Shown here one piece after another: positions 7,748 to 16,785 of a stretch of 64,000 nt of DNA. The translations under genes and the position numbers were made by a program. The DNA comes from Lysobacterales bacterium (lineage in GTDB: Bacteria > Pseudomonadota > Gammaproteobacteria > Xanthomonadales > Xanthomonadaceae), in assembly GCA_016718605.1 (NCBI GenBank), contig JADKCY010000002.1:1676501-1740500 (forward strand), written 5' to 3'. Below the pieces are notes generated by a model. That model had not been told where the DNA came from. It searched no databases and saw only the letters and a list, made by a program, of their open reading frames with translations. Positions within the stretch are counted from its first letter, which is position 1, and every line of letters starts with the position of its first letter.

Positions 7748-9157
7748 ATGTCATTTGAAGCAGTTCAAAAGTTGGCCAAAGACAACGAAGTCGAGTGGAT
7801 CGATCTGCGATTTACCGATATGCGCGGTGTTCAACACCACGTGACCTTTCCTGCTCGCGTGCTCGAACCCGGCCTGTTCGAAGAAGGCAAGATGTTCGAT
7901 GGATCTTCCATCTCGGGATGGAAGGGCATCAATGAATCCGATATGGTCCTGATGCCGGACGCAGGCACCGCCTTCATTGATCCATTCACCGCTGATCCCA
8001 CCTTGGTGCTGATCTGCGACGTCCTCGATCCGAACACCATGCAAGGCTATTCGCGCGATCCGCGCGGCGTCGCCAAGCGCGCCGAAGCCTACCTGAAGTC
8101 GACCGGTCTGGCCGACACCGCCTTTTTTGGCCCCGAACCCGAGTTCTTCATCTTTGACTCGGTGCGCTTCAAAAACGACATGTCGGGCGCAATGTTCGAG
8201 GTCGACAGCGAAGAAGCACCGTGGAACAGCGGCCGAAAATACGATGGAGCCAATTCGGGCCACCGTCCAGCCGTGAAGGGTGGCTATTTCCCGGTCGCAC
8301 CAGTGGACTCCCTGAACGACCTGCGCGCAGAAATGTGCCGGTTGCTGGAACAAGTGGGTATCGAGGTGGAAGTCCATCACCACGAAGTCGCTGGACCAGG
8401 TCAGTGCGAGATCGGCGCCAAATTCAACACGCTGGTGAAAAAGGCGGACGAGTTGACGATGTTGAAATACATCGTCAAAAACGTTGCCCATCGCAACGGC
8501 AAAACCGCCACCTTCATGCCCAAGCCAATCGTCGGCGACAACGGTTCGGGTATGCACGTGCACCAGTCGCTCGCCAAAGCCGGCGTCAACTTGTTCTCGG
8601 GTGATGGCTACGGCGGGTTGTCGCAAATTGCGCTGTGGTACATCGGCGGTGTCTTCAAACATGCTCGTGCGATCAACGCATTCGCCAACTCGACCACGAA
8701 CAGTTACAAACGCTTGGTTCCGGGTTACGAAGCACCTGTCATGCTGGCCTACTCGGCGCGAAATCGCTCAGCGAGCTGCCGCATTCCGTTCGTCACCAAT
8801 CCCAAAGCGCGGCGCATCGAAATGCGCTTCCCGGACCCGATGAACTCCGGCTACCTCACATTCGCAGCGCTGATGATGGCCGGGCTCGACGGCATCCTGA
8901 ACAAGATCGACCCCGGCGCGCCCAGCGACAAGGACTTGTACGACCTGCCACCCGAAGAAGAGAAGGGCATCCCCACCGTGTGCCACAGCCTGGATCAGGC
9001 ACTGGATGCACTGGATGGCGACCGCGACTTCCTGAAGGCAGGCGGCGTGTTCTGCGATGACTTCATCGACGGCTACATTGCACTCAAGATGCAAGAAGTG
9101 ACGAAATTCCGCGCGGCGACCCACCCGCTGGAATATCAGCTGTACTACAGCCTGTAA
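7748..9157 (+). CDS. glnA: Glutamine synthetase, type I
   Basis: 469 aa, standard GSI-beta length. Makes glutamine from glutamate, ammonia and ATP; works with the glutamate synthase encoded further along this window (gltB/gltD). Visible hallmarks: MFDGSSISGWKGI near residue 56, the metal and substrate region EFFIFDSVRF, the ATP-binding KPIVGDNGSGMHVHQSL (about residue 259), and the adenylylation loop KDLYDLPPEE with Tyr398, so activity should be controlled by GlnE-type adenylylation. Transcription is evidently nitrogen-regulated through the RpoN promoter and NtrC-like sites just upstream. A GGAGAAACTCCC stretch ends right before the ATG and provides the ribosome-binding site. Confidence 0.98.
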   Translation: MSFEAVQKLAKDNEVEWIDLRFTDMRGVQHHVTFPARVLEPGLFEEGKMFDGSSISGWKGINESDMVLMPDAGTAFIDPFTADPTLVLICDVLDPNTMQGYSRDPRGVAKRAEAYLKSTGLADTAFFGPEPEFFIFDSVRFKNDMSGAMFEVDSEEAPWNSGRKYDGANSGHRPAVKGGYFPVAPVDSLNDLRAEMCRLLEQVGIEVEVHHHEVAGPGQCEIGAKFNTLVKKADELTMLKYIVKNVAHRNGKTATFMPKPIVGDNGSGMHVHQSLAKAGVNLFSGDGYGGLSQIALWYIGGVFKHARAINAFANSTTNSYKRLVPGYEAPVMLAYSARNRSASCRIPFVTNPKARRIEMRFPDPMNSGYLTFAALMMAGLDGILNKIDPGAPSDKDLYDLPPEEEKGIPTVCHSLDQALDALDGDRDFLKAGGVFCDDFIDGYIALKMQEVTKFRAATHPLEYQLYYSL

Positions 9158-9241
9158 GGCGTCGCACGACGCCTCGGGCCGAAACTGCGGCCGGTGCAAA
9201 CAACGGGGGCGTTGTCAGTGGGTCAGGCGAATAGCCGGAGC

Positions 9242-9275
9242 ACGGAGTCTGAGCAATCAGGCTCCGTTTCTCTTT
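9242..9275 (+). terminator. Intrinsic terminator downstream of glnA
   Basis: 11-bp stem (9242-9252 with 9257-9267, one T-G pair), GCAA loop and a TTTCTCTTT tail. A second GC-rich hairpin without a T tract lies directly after the stop codon at 9157-9174 (AGGCGTCG / CGACGCCT). Confidence 0.85.
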
Positions 9276-9343
9276 GTGCGCCCTCCATGCGACTAACAGC
9301 ACCCCTCAATCGTCTCTGCTCCAGTCGCAACGAAGGAGCAGCC

Positions 9344-9820
9344 ATGTACTGCAAAGCCACCGCAACAACTGTTCTCATCGCCCTTTCCATTGCCGCAGCA
9401 GCGGCGAGCGGGCCGGCAACTCAACTTGGGCCTGCAGCAGCAGATGCCGCAGCAGCAGGCAACTCGCCGGAAGAAGTCGCCAATGACTACCGCGCCTACA
9501 GAACGCATCTTGCTCGCCAATCGCAGGATGCGACCACAGCGCAACTGGCCGACCTGGACCGCGCATCTGCCCTGATCGACGGAATTACTGACTGGGGTCA
9601 GTTACGCGGCGGTCGGGCCAAGCAATTCGTCAAAGCGCATGGTCGCGTCCTGCACAGTGCTAGTACGTACAAAATTGCAGATGCCTGGGCAACCTGTGAG
9701 CTGAAGACAACTGCGGGAAGTCGCGTCGAAACCGTCACCTGTAAGCGACGGACGCAAGATGAACCCGGAACCAGCGAACAGATGCGACGACTCAACCAGG
9801 GCTCGCAACAAACCGGCTAG
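9344..9820 (+). CDS. Small secreted protein, unknown function
   Basis: 158 aa counted from the ATG at 9344, which has a strong AAGGAG site 5 nt upstream; the frame is open to 9194 but the upstream part lies over the glnA terminator. Residues 1-22 form a signal peptide (TATTVLIALSIAAAAASG). The mature part is rich in Ala, Gln and charged residues, with one Cys pair (ATCELK and VTCKRR) that could form a disulfide, and a predicted helical middle (residues 45-90). No family recognised. Codon use looks native. It stands alone between the glnA terminator and an opposing gene. Confidence 0.6.
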   Translation: MYCKATATTVLIALSIAAAAASGPATQLGPAAADAAAAGNSPEEVANDYRAYRTHLARQSQDATTAQLADLDRASALIDGITDWGQLRGGRAKQFVKAHGRVLHSASTYKIADAWATCELKTTAGSRVETVTCKRRTQDEPGTSEQMRRLNQGSQQTG

Positions 9821-10036
9821 CCGAGTCGGCATCGGCTACAACACCGGATCGGGCTTCTGGGCCCAAGCGTGATACCGAGCACCCCATGCGTGTGACGGCT
9901 GGCTTGGTGGTCAGTGTCAGCGCCAGTTGAGGCTGCCCAGGTTACAGGTGCTGAACGAGGCCAAGCCCCGGGCAGCTCCTACTTCCGCTTTCGACGATGC
10001 ATAAATCGGCTGACGCAGCCATTGGGCGGGCAGGAG

Positions 10037-11773
10037 CTACTCGCCGGCACGTGCCGACAGCGACGCCCAGATTCGACCTTTGCGCTGCTCGGAAGTAGTG
10101 ACGTCGAGGACCGCCTGTTCGCCCAAGCGATCTCGGAGTTGCTGCAAATAAAGACTACGCGGGGTCACTGGCCGTCCGGGCGATTCGATCATTCCCGCAG
10201 GTTCTTCGGGTGGGAATTTCCCGGGCATCACCGTGCCAACCTGACCCACACTCCAGTTCATTGCGAACGGCGGCGCCTGGACGACATACACGTCGTGCTC
10301 AGTGTTCCAGAACATCTGCTGGGCGCCGGCCCAGCCATGGCCAGAACCGCTCCATCGTCTCTGCTGCGCACGCAGCATGAAGCCCCGGGTGTTGTCGTAG
10401 AGGACTCCCGTGGACCAGCGATGGTGCGGGCCACTGTCGTTGCTGTCGCCCTCGGCGACACAGTCCAGGAAAACGTTAGGACCGGGCACCTGTGCGCCGA
10501 TCACGAATGTGTGCCGACCACCCCCGTTGTAACAACGTTGGGTCAGGTTGAAGGCGGAGTTGCCTTCGTACAAATACACGTAGCGGCGGGCGCCCTCGGT
10601 CTCACCAAAGCGTGGGTCGATGTATGCGACATCTTCGAAGGTGTTGAGGTGTGCGCCGTTGCGTGTCGCAAAGCCGTGCGAAACGAAGCGCACAGTGACA
10701 TTCCGAATCCAGGAGTCGCGGACCCCACCGAAATGGATCGCAGTGAACGGACCGATGTCCGGGGTGCCATTGGCGGTGCCGGTGTTGGGATCCCCTTCAA
10801 GTCGCAAGTCCTCGATTCCCACTTGCACGGCGCGATCGACGTCGGTGCGATACACGCTGCCTCCGCCGAAGCGGGCCTCGATGCTGTCGACGACGGGCGC
10901 ATCGAGGGTCAGCGTGTCGTCTTCAACCGCCGTGACGACACGTTCGTAATGCAGTTGGTAGTCCTTGATCCGCCAGTTATAGCGCGCGGTATCAATGCCC
11001 TCGGCGCCCAGCCACGCGGCGTTGGCTTCCCGGACGATGGCGACGGTATCGCCGACGCTGTAGCCCGCCGCAGACTCCACTTCGATGCGCATCGCACCAA
11101 CCGGGACGAAGGGGGTCGAGATTGCCGTCCGGCGCGGATCCCGGGCCGGACGCGGAACGCGAGATTCCTCGTTGCCAACATCAATGATGTTCCCCCGGCG
11201 ATCGCTGACGGTGGAGCGAAGGACCGTTCCCTCCGAACCCCGACCTTCACCGCGCAGTACGACGCCGCCGATGGGGAAAGTGAGCGTTTTGCCCAGTGCG
11301 TATCGGCCGCGCTGGAGCAGGACCGCTCCGCGCAGGCCGCGGTGGTCGGGGCTCATTCCGGCAACCTCATCGATGGCTGCCTGGATGCGCCGGTGGTCGT
11401 CCCTTCCGCTCACCGGCGCGAGAACCACGCGCACGGGAATGCTCTCGCGCATGGGCAAGGCCACACCCCCGCCCATATAGCCGGCGCGCGAAAAGTCCGG
11501 CACGATGTTGCGTGAACTGGGCGCGCCGCGCTCGCGGTAGAGCCCATAAACCAAAGGGCCGAGTTCGCTATGCAAGGCGACGAGTGGTGCGTGGACGTTC
11601 CGGTCGACGGGATGCAAAAACGGCCCGGCTAGATTGCTTGTGCCCGACAGCGAAGCCTTGCCGCCAGGCTCGGTTGAAGTGTCACTGATCGAAGACAGAT
11701 CGCCGTTTTCGGAGCCCATCAGCGCGCCGAGCAAGAACATTCCAAATAGTCGAGCTGGGATTGGGAGGTGCAT
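10037..11773 (-). CDS. Secreted pectate-lyase-like right-handed beta-helix protein
   Basis: 578 aa from the ATG at 11773, chosen because it begins a signal peptide (MHLPIPARLFGMFLLGALMG); an upstream ATG at 11848 would add 25 residues without signal character. The region HRRIQAAIDEVAG (about residue 130) through ALGKTLTFPIGGVVLRGEG resembles the start of pectate-lyase superfamily domains, in which a substrate loop is followed by stacked beta-helix rungs. Repeated rung-like pieces follow (DSWIRNVTVRFVSHGFATRN, HLNTFEDVAYIDP, NVFLDCVAEGDSNDSGPHH). Probably acts on a polysaccharide outside the cell, but no catalytic residues could be assigned. Unlike four other large secreted proteins here, it lacks a C-terminal GFE tail (it ends SARAGE). 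A long opposite-strand frame over this gene is judged spurious. Confidence 0.8.
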   Translation of the reverse strand: MHLPIPARLFGMFLLGALMGSENGDLSSISDTSTEPGGKASLSGTSNLAGPFLHPVDRNVHAPLVALHSELGPLVYGLYRERGAPSSRNIVPDFSRAGYMGGGVALPMRESIPVRVVLAPVSGRDDHRRIQAAIDEVAGMSPDHRGLRGAVLLQRGRYALGKTLTFPIGGVVLRGEGRGSEGTVLRSTVSDRRGNIIDVGNEESRVPRPARDPRRTAISTPFVPVGAMRIEVESAAGYSVGDTVAIVREANAAWLGAEGIDTARYNWRIKDYQLHYERVVTAVEDDTLTLDAPVVDSIEARFGGGSVYRTDVDRAVQVGIEDLRLEGDPNTGTANGTPDIGPFTAIHFGGVRDSWIRNVTVRFVSHGFATRNGAHLNTFEDVAYIDPRFGETEGARRYVYLYEGNSAFNLTQRCYNGGGRHTFVIGAQVPGPNVFLDCVAEGDSNDSGPHHRWSTGVLYDNTRGFMLRAQQRRWSGSGHGWAGAQQMFWNTEHDVYVVQAPPFAMNWSVGQVGTVMPGKFPPEEPAGMIESPGRPVTPRSLYLQQLRDRLGEQAVLDVTTSEQRKGRIWASLSARAGE

Positions 11774-11890
11774 GAAATGACGTTCCGGTCCCAAAAGGGC
11801 TTGCCCAAAGGAATGTCGATCTTCGCGTAGCCCGTCCGATGCGGGCAAGCTAGACCGTCACCGCCGCAAAGAGATGCTCGCGTTCATGTC

Positions 11891-11925
11891 AAAAAATCCC
11901 CCAAGGTCGGATCGACTTTGGGGGA
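11891..11925 (-). terminator. Intrinsic terminator inside the leader of the beta-helix gene (possible attenuator)
   Basis: On the minus strand a 13-bp stem (11913-11925 with 11897-11909, one G-T pair) with a 3-base loop is followed directly by TTTTTT (11896-11891). It lies 118 bases before the start at 11773 of the minus-strand beta-helix gene, and no minus-strand gene ends upstream of it, so it either attenuates that gene or ends a short independent RNA. Confidence 0.65.
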
Positions 11926-12060
11926 CTGATCATCAACACCAGCGGCCTAGCGTTTCAACACCCTAACCTAACGGCTGGTGACGCATCAGGCTCCTTCATT
12001 ATTCGCTCCCCTGCCGTGCGACATTCGGTCGCATTCCCGCCGCGTCACGGCGGGCGGAAA
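11926..12060 (-). other. Structured intergenic leader, candidate regulatory RNA
   Basis: The stretch between the opposing genes holds no large gene. Read on the minus strand toward the terminator it contains hairpins 12048-12054/12036-12042 (CCCGCCG / CGGCGGG) and 12028-12033/12017-12022 (TGCGAC / GTCGCA). Then comes a 14-codon open frame from ATG at 11999 to TGA at 11955-11957 with a GGGAGCG element before it, and a 7-bp long-range stem CACCAGC (11980-11974) / GCTGGTG (11943-11937). The pattern resembles a leader RNA or small RNA ending in the terminator, but no known riboswitch class is recognised. Confidence 0.35.
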
Positions 12061-12095
12061 ATTAGCCCTTGCTAAAGATGAAGGGCGTTTTGACC

Positions 12096-14345
12096 ATGCT
12101 GAATCGAATCCATCCTCTGGCCGCTGCCGTGGCCATCGTTGTCAGTTCCCCAGCGTGGGCAGATGTCTCCATGCAAAAGCTCGACGAAATCACCGTCGAA
12201 GCCATCCGCGAAGCCGAGTTGCCGAATGCCAACAAGGTCGACGCCGACGACCTCAAAGCCAAAGGTGCCGCCACCAGCGACGTGGTCAGCTTGCTGCTGG
12301 ACCTTCCAGGCATGAGTGCGTATAGCGCAGGTGGCGTATCCAGCCTGCCAGCCATACATGGCATGGCGGATGATCGCGTTCGCATCAAGCTGGACGGCAT
12401 GGACCTGATTGCGTCTTGCCCCAACCACATGAATCCCGCGCTGTCCTATTCGGCGCCGAGCCAAATTGGCAGTGCCAAAGTGTATGCAGGCATCACCCCG
12501 GTCAGTGTCGGCGGCGACAGCATTGGGGGCAGCATCGTCGTGGATACGTTGGCACCGCGTTTTGCAGCGGATGGTCAGGGAACCCTCACCACCGGCGAGA
12601 TTGGCGCCTACTACCGCAGCAACGGCAATGCCAATGGCGTCAACGTAACGCTTAGCGCGATCACAGAACGCTTCAACCTGACGTACACCGGCTCCACCGC
12701 AGAATCAGATAACTACACCGCCGGTGGCGACTTCCGTACCTATACGGCGTCGGGTGTGCAGGGACACGACATTCCCCTCGATGAAGTCGCCTCCAGCGCA
12801 TACAAGACCCGCAACCATCAGCTTGCCCTGGCCTACCGCTTCGACAACCATCTGCTGGAAGCGAAGGTCGGCTATCAGGACATGCCCTACCAGTACTACC
12901 CGAACCAGCGCATGGACCTGCTGGACAACGAAGCAACACGCTTCAATGTCCGCTATCAGGGACAATTCGACAGTCTCGTTCTCGACGTGCGCGCCTACCA
13001 TGAGGATGTCGATCACTTCATGGATTTCGGCCCGGACAAGCGCTACTGGTACGGCAGCGCCTCGGGCGGTCCGACTGTTCCGTATGGTTCGCCCTGCAGT
13101 CCGGTTTCGCCAACCTGCGCCACAGGTATGCCGATGTACACCGAGAGCAGCACCGACGGTGCCAGCCTGAAAGCCGATTGGATGTTGAGCGACAGCGACT
13201 TGCTACGCCTCGGTGCCGAGATGCAGGCCTACACGATTGATGACTGGTGGCCACCATCAGGCGCGATGATGTGGCCGGAGGTGTTCTGGAACGTCAACAA
13301 CGGCCAGCGTGATCGCGCCGCGGTGTTTGGCGAGTGGGAAAGCAAGCCCAGCGAGGCATGGACAACCTTGTTCGGACTGCGTTTTGAGCGCGTGTCGATG
13401 AACGCCGACGAGGTGCGTGGATACGACGTCGTCGCCGCCCCGCCCGGTTCCTTCATGATGACCAATGCCGACGCGACGGCATTCAATGCCGCCGAGCGAG
13501 CCCGTGGCGACAACAACCTCGATGCCACAGCACTGGCGCGCTATCACGGCTCGGACGCACTCGATGTCGAGTTCGGACTGGCGCGCAAAGTGCGCTCGCC
13601 CAACGTGTATGAGCGCTACAGTTGGTCAAAGTGGGAAATGGCTGCGGTCATGAACAATTTCGTTGGCGATGGCAACGGCTACGTCGGCAATCTGAACTTG
13701 GAACCTGAAGTCGCCTACACCGCCTCAGCCACACTGGACTGGCATGCAGCGGATCGCGCTTGGGAGCTGAAAGCTACGCCGTACATCACGCGCGTCAGCG
13801 ACTTCATCGACGCGACGCGTCTAACCAACAACGCAAATCGTTTCAACGTCCTGCGCTACATCAATCAGGACGCTCGCCTGTACGGTCTGGATCTTTCCGG
13901 CAAGCTGGAACTGGGCGAAACCGCCTTTGGAAAATTAGCGATCAAGACGGTGGTCACGCATACCGACGGTACCAATCTCGACACCGATGACGCCCTATAC
14001 AACATCATGCCCTTGAACGGCCGCATCGGTCTGAGCCAACAAATTGGCCGCTGGGACAACCTGATCGAATGGGTCGGCGTCACCGCCAAGGACGACATCT
14101 CGGATGCGCGCAACGAAATCAAGACCAAGGGTTACGGTTTGGTCAATCTTCGCGCCAGCTATGTCGCTGAAACCTTCCGTCTGGACGTCGGCATCGACAA
14201 CATTTTCGACCGCAACTACGACCTGCCACTGGGCGGCGCCTACGTCGCACAGGGCACCACGATGTCGATCAATGCGATACCGTGGGGCATCGCGGTGCCA
14301 GGCATGGGTCGCTCGCTCTATGCCGGGGTGAACATCAGCTTCTGA
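12096..14345 (+). CDS. TonB-dependent copper receptor (OprC/NosA-like)
   Basis: 749 aa outer-membrane receptor. Signal peptide residues 1-22 (ending SSPAWA). A TonB box-like ITVEAI (31-36) is followed by the plug, then the barrel, ending in the aromatic NISF. The copper-site residues known from OprC are visible: CxxxM in SCPNHMNP (Cys108, Met112) and HxM in DHFMDF (His307, Met309), so copper, not iron, is the probable ligand. An extracellular loop carries a Cys pair (SPCSPVSPTC). The start at 12096 is chosen for the signal peptide and the GAAGGG element 10-15 nt upstream; TTG 12069 and ATG 12078 are in-frame alternatives. It depends on TonB/ExbBD such as those encoded at 4.2-6.6 kb. A terminator isolates it from the formaldehyde genes. 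Confidence 0.9.
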   Translation: MLNRIHPLAAAVAIVVSSPAWADVSMQKLDEITVEAIREAELPNANKVDADDLKAKGAATSDVVSLLLDLPGMSAYSAGGVSSLPAIHGMADDRVRIKLDGMDLIASCPNHMNPALSYSAPSQIGSAKVYAGITPVSVGGDSIGGSIVVDTLAPRFAADGQGTLTTGEIGAYYRSNGNANGVNVTLSAITERFNLTYTGSTAESDNYTAGGDFRTYTASGVQGHDIPLDEVASSAYKTRNHQLALAYRFDNHLLEAKVGYQDMPYQYYPNQRMDLLDNEATRFNVRYQGQFDSLVLDVRAYHEDVDHFMDFGPDKRYWYGSASGGPTVPYGSPCSPVSPTCATGMPMYTESSTDGASLKADWMLSDSDLLRLGAEMQAYTIDDWWPPSGAMMWPEVFWNVNNGQRDRAAVFGEWESKPSEAWTTLFGLRFERVSMNADEVRGYDVVAAPPGSFMMTNADATAFNAAERARGDNNLDATALARYHGSDALDVEFGLARKVRSPNVYERYSWSKWEMAAVMNNFVGDGNGYVGNLNLEPEVAYTASATLDWHAADRAWELKATPYITRVSDFIDATRLTNNANRFNVLRYINQDARLYGLDLSGKLELGETAFGKLAIKTVVTHTDGTNLDTDDALYNIMPLNGRIGLSQQIGRWDNLIEWVGVTAKDDISDARNEIKTKGYGLVNLRASYVAETFRLDVGIDNIFDRNYDLPLGGAYVAQGTTMSINAIPWGIAVPGMGRSLYAGVNISF

Positions 14346-14375
14346 TCGCACCTAGAACTGGCTGTAGCCAACACA

Positions 14376-14417
14376 AACCCGCGCTGTGCCGTCGAGGCAG
14401 AGCGCGGGTTTTGTTTT
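14376..14417 (+). terminator. Intrinsic terminator after the copper receptor gene
   Basis: 10-bp stem AACCCGCGCT / AGCGCGGGTT (14376-14385, 14401-14410) with an inner TGCC/GGCA stem, followed by TTTTGTTTT. Confidence 0.92.
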
Positions 14418-14459
14418 GCGAAAAGCGAAATCTCCGGAGTCGTCCTCGGAACGCGCTCT

Positions 14460-14476
14460 ATACTACCCCCTAGTAT
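14460..14476 (+). promoter_or_regulatory. FrmR operator overlapping the frm promoter
   Basis: Perfect inverted repeat ATACTA-CCCCC-TAGTAT, which matches the C-rich-centre operator type bound by CsoR/RcnR/FrmR repressors. It overlaps a possible -10 (TATACT, 14459-14464) and lies 16 bases before the frmR start, so FrmR should repress the whole operon until formaldehyde modifies it. Confidence 0.85.
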
Positions 14477-14492
14477 CCGATACACTGCCGCC

Positions 14493-14783
14493 ATGCCACA
14501 CAGTCCCGCCGAACTAAAACGTGTCCTGACCCGCGTGCGACGCATTCGCGGCCAAACCGAAGCGCTGGAGCGCTCCCTGGAACAGCAAGCCGCTTGTGGC
14601 TCGGTTCTGCAGCAAATCGCCGCCATTCGCGGCGCCGTCAACGGCCTGATGGCGCAGGTGCTAGAAAGCCATCTGCGCGAGTCCTTCGGCAACCCGCCGC
14701 AGAAAGCGCAAGCCACCCAACACGCATCGCCACAGCAGGCGCTGGACGAAGTCGTCAGCCTGTTGCGGTCCTACATGACCTGA
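14493..14783 (+). CDS. frmR: Formaldehyde-responsive repressor FrmR (CsoR/RcnR family)
   Basis: 96 aa all-helical DNA-binding protein. The N-terminal Pro2, Cys35 (in QAACGSVLQQ) and His60 (ESHLRE) correspond to the residues of FrmR; Cys35 and the N-terminal Pro2 amine are the pair that formaldehyde crosslinks. The sequence RVLTRVRRIRGQTEALER is typical of the family. Its operator lies immediately upstream and frmA follows after 11 bp, giving the classic frmRAB arrangement. A nickel or copper sensor is excluded by the absence of the full RcnR/CsoR metal set. Confidence 0.93.
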   Translation: MPHSPAELKRVLTRVRRIRGQTEALERSLEQQAACGSVLQQIAAIRGAVNGLMAQVLESHLRESFGNPPQKAQATQHASPQQALDEVVSLLRSYMT

Positions 14784-14794
14784 GGGAAGTTCAA

Positions 14795-15904
14795 ATGAAA
14801 AGCCGTGCCGCCGTCGCCTTTGCTTCCGGGCAACCATTGCAGATCGTCGAGATCGATGTGGCACCACCCCAAAAGGGCGAAGTGCTGATCCGTATCACGC
14901 ACACGGGCGTCTGCCACACCGACGCGTTCACCTTGTCGGGCGATGACCCTGAAGGCCTGTTCCCCGTGGTGCTGGGCCACGAAGGCGCGGGCATCGTCGT
15001 CGAAGTGGGCGAGGGCGTCACCAGTGTCAAACCGGGCGATCACGTCATTCCGCTGTACACCGCCGAATGCGGCGAATGCCTGTTCTGCAAGAGCGGCAAG
15101 ACCAATCTGTGCGTCGCTGTGCGCGCCACCCAAGGCAAGGGCGTGATGCCCGACGGCACCACGCGTTTCTCCTACAACGGACAGCCGCTGTATCACTACA
15201 TGGGCTGCTCGACCTTCAGCGAATACACCGTGGTGGCCGAAGTTTCGCTCGCCAAAATCAACCCCGAAGCCAACCCCGAACAGGTTTGCTTGCTGGGCTG
15301 TGGTGTGACCACTGGAATCGGTGCCGTCCACAACACCGCGAAAGTGCAGCCGGGCGACTCCGTTGCCGTATTTGGCCTCGGCGGCATTGGCTTGGCAGTG
15401 ATTCAGGGCGCGCGTCAGGCCAAGGCCGGTCGCATCATCGCCGTCGATACCAATCCATCGAAGTTCGCGCTGGCCCGGCAATTTGGTGCCACCGACTGCG
15501 TCAACCCGAAGGACCACGACAAGCTAATCCAGCACGTCATCGTCGAAATGACCGGCTGGGGCGTGGATCACTCGTTCGAGTGCATCGGCAACGTCAACGT
15601 GATGCGTGCCGCACTCGAATGCGCGCATCGCGGCTGGGGCCAGAGCGTGATCATCGGAGTCGCGGGTGCAGGGCAGGAGATCAGCACACGCCCATTCCAA
15701 CTGGTGACCGGACGCAAGTGGATGGGCACCGCGTTTGGTGGCGTCAAAGGCCGCTCGCAACTGCCTGGAATGGTCGAAGACGCCATGAAGGGCGACATCG
15801 AACTCGCCCCCTTCGTTACCCACACCATGCCGCTCGACCAGATCAATGACGCGTTTGATCTGATGCACGAAGGCAAGTCGATCCGCTCGGTCGTGCACTA
15901 CTGA
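14795..15904 (+). CDS. frmA: S-(hydroxymethyl)glutathione dehydrogenase (class III alcohol dehydrogenase)
   Basis: 369 aa. Oxidises the spontaneous adduct of formaldehyde and glutathione to S-formylglutathione with NAD+. Zinc-site motifs are complete: catalytic GVCHTDAFT and GHEGAGIV, structural zinc cluster CGECLFCKSGKTNLC, and Rossmann glycine motif GLGGIGLAVIQGA. The start at 14795 is preceded by GAGGGA 7 nt upstream and begins MKSRAAVAF as usual for the family; a longer in-frame extension over frmR is discarded. Second gene of the formaldehyde operon. Confidence 0.97.
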   Translation: MKSRAAVAFASGQPLQIVEIDVAPPQKGEVLIRITHTGVCHTDAFTLSGDDPEGLFPVVLGHEGAGIVVEVGEGVTSVKPGDHVIPLYTAECGECLFCKSGKTNLCVAVRATQGKGVMPDGTTRFSYNGQPLYHYMGCSTFSEYTVVAEVSLAKINPEANPEQVCLLGCGVTTGIGAVHNTAKVQPGDSVAVFGLGGIGLAVIQGARQAKAGRIIAVDTNPSKFALARQFGATDCVNPKDHDKLIQHVIVEMTGWGVDHSFECIGNVNVMRAALECAHRGWGQSVIIGVAGAGQEISTRPFQLVTGRKWMGTAFGGVKGRSQLPGMVEDAMKGDIELAPFVTHTMPLDQINDAFDLMHEGKSIRSVVHY

Positions 15905-15914
15905 GGAGGCAAGC

Positions 15915-16748
15915 ATGGAACGCATCGAACACCGTGCCTGCTTCGGCGGTTGGCAGGACGTCTATCGGCATCGGTCGAACGTGCTGGGCTGCGACATGAA
16001 TGTCGCGGTCTATCTGCCGCCGCAGGCGGAAGCCACGACGCTGCCGGTGCTCTACTGGCTGTCCGGTCTGACCTGCACCGAGCAGAATTTCATCACCAAG
16101 GCGGGCGCGCAGCGCTATGCCGCCGAGCATGGCGTGATCCTTGTCGCGCCGGATACCAGCCCGCGTGGCGAATACGTCGCCAATGATCCGGCCTACGACC
16201 TTGGGCAGGGCGCAGGCTTCTACCTCAACGCCACGCAGCAGCCCTGGGCGACGCACTACCGGATGCATGACTACATCGTCGAGGAATTGCCGAAGCTGAT
16301 CGAAGCGCATTTCCCGGCCAGCGCGGCGCGCGCGATCAGTGGACATTCAATGGGTGGTCATGGCGCGCTGACCATTGCGCTGCGCAATCCGGGCCGCTAC
16401 TGCAGCGTGTCGGCCTTCTCACCCATCGTCGCTCCGAGTGAGCTGCCCTGGGGACAGAAGGCCTTCGCGCACTACCTTGGCGAAGACCGCGAAGCCTGGC
16501 GCGCCTACGACACCTGCGAACTCATCGCGCAAGCCTCCGAACGCCTGCCGCTACTGATCGACCAAGGCGATGCCGACGAATTCCTCGCCAGCCAACTGCA
16601 GCCGCAACGCTTGCAGGCGGCCTGTGACGCGGTGGCGCATCCGCTGCAACTCCGCCTGCAACCCGGCTACGACCACAGCTACTACTTCATCGCCAGTTTC
16701 ATCGGTGAGCATCTGGCGTGGCACGCACACCACCTGCGCGCTGGATGA
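15915..16748 (+). CDS. frmB: S-formylglutathione hydrolase
   Basis: 277 aa esterase-D-type alpha/beta hydrolase that splits S-formylglutathione into formate and glutathione, completing the pathway. Catalytic triad visible as Ser145 (SGHSMGGHG), Asp221 (GDADEFL) and His254 (GYDHSYYF). WLSGLTCTEQNFITKAG is a family signature. GAGG lies 6 nt before the ATG; only 10 bp separate it from frmA. Confidence 0.97.
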   Translation: MERIEHRACFGGWQDVYRHRSNVLGCDMNVAVYLPPQAEATTLPVLYWLSGLTCTEQNFITKAGAQRYAAEHGVILVAPDTSPRGEYVANDPAYDLGQGAGFYLNATQQPWATHYRMHDYIVEELPKLIEAHFPASAARAISGHSMGGHGALTIALRNPGRYCSVSAFSPIVAPSELPWGQKAFAHYLGEDREAWRAYDTCELIAQASERLPLLIDQGDADEFLASQLQPQRLQAACDAVAHPLQLRLQPGYDHSYYFIASFIGEHLAWHAHHLRAG

Positions 16749-16785
16749 CGCCACGCGGTGATCCGCCGACATCGCCACGGGGAAA

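Noticed and set aside
9914..11515. 533-codon plus-strand frame over the beta-helix gene
   Set aside because: The minus strand has a signal peptide and beta-helix rungs; the plus frame has no recognisable features and no ribosome-binding site.
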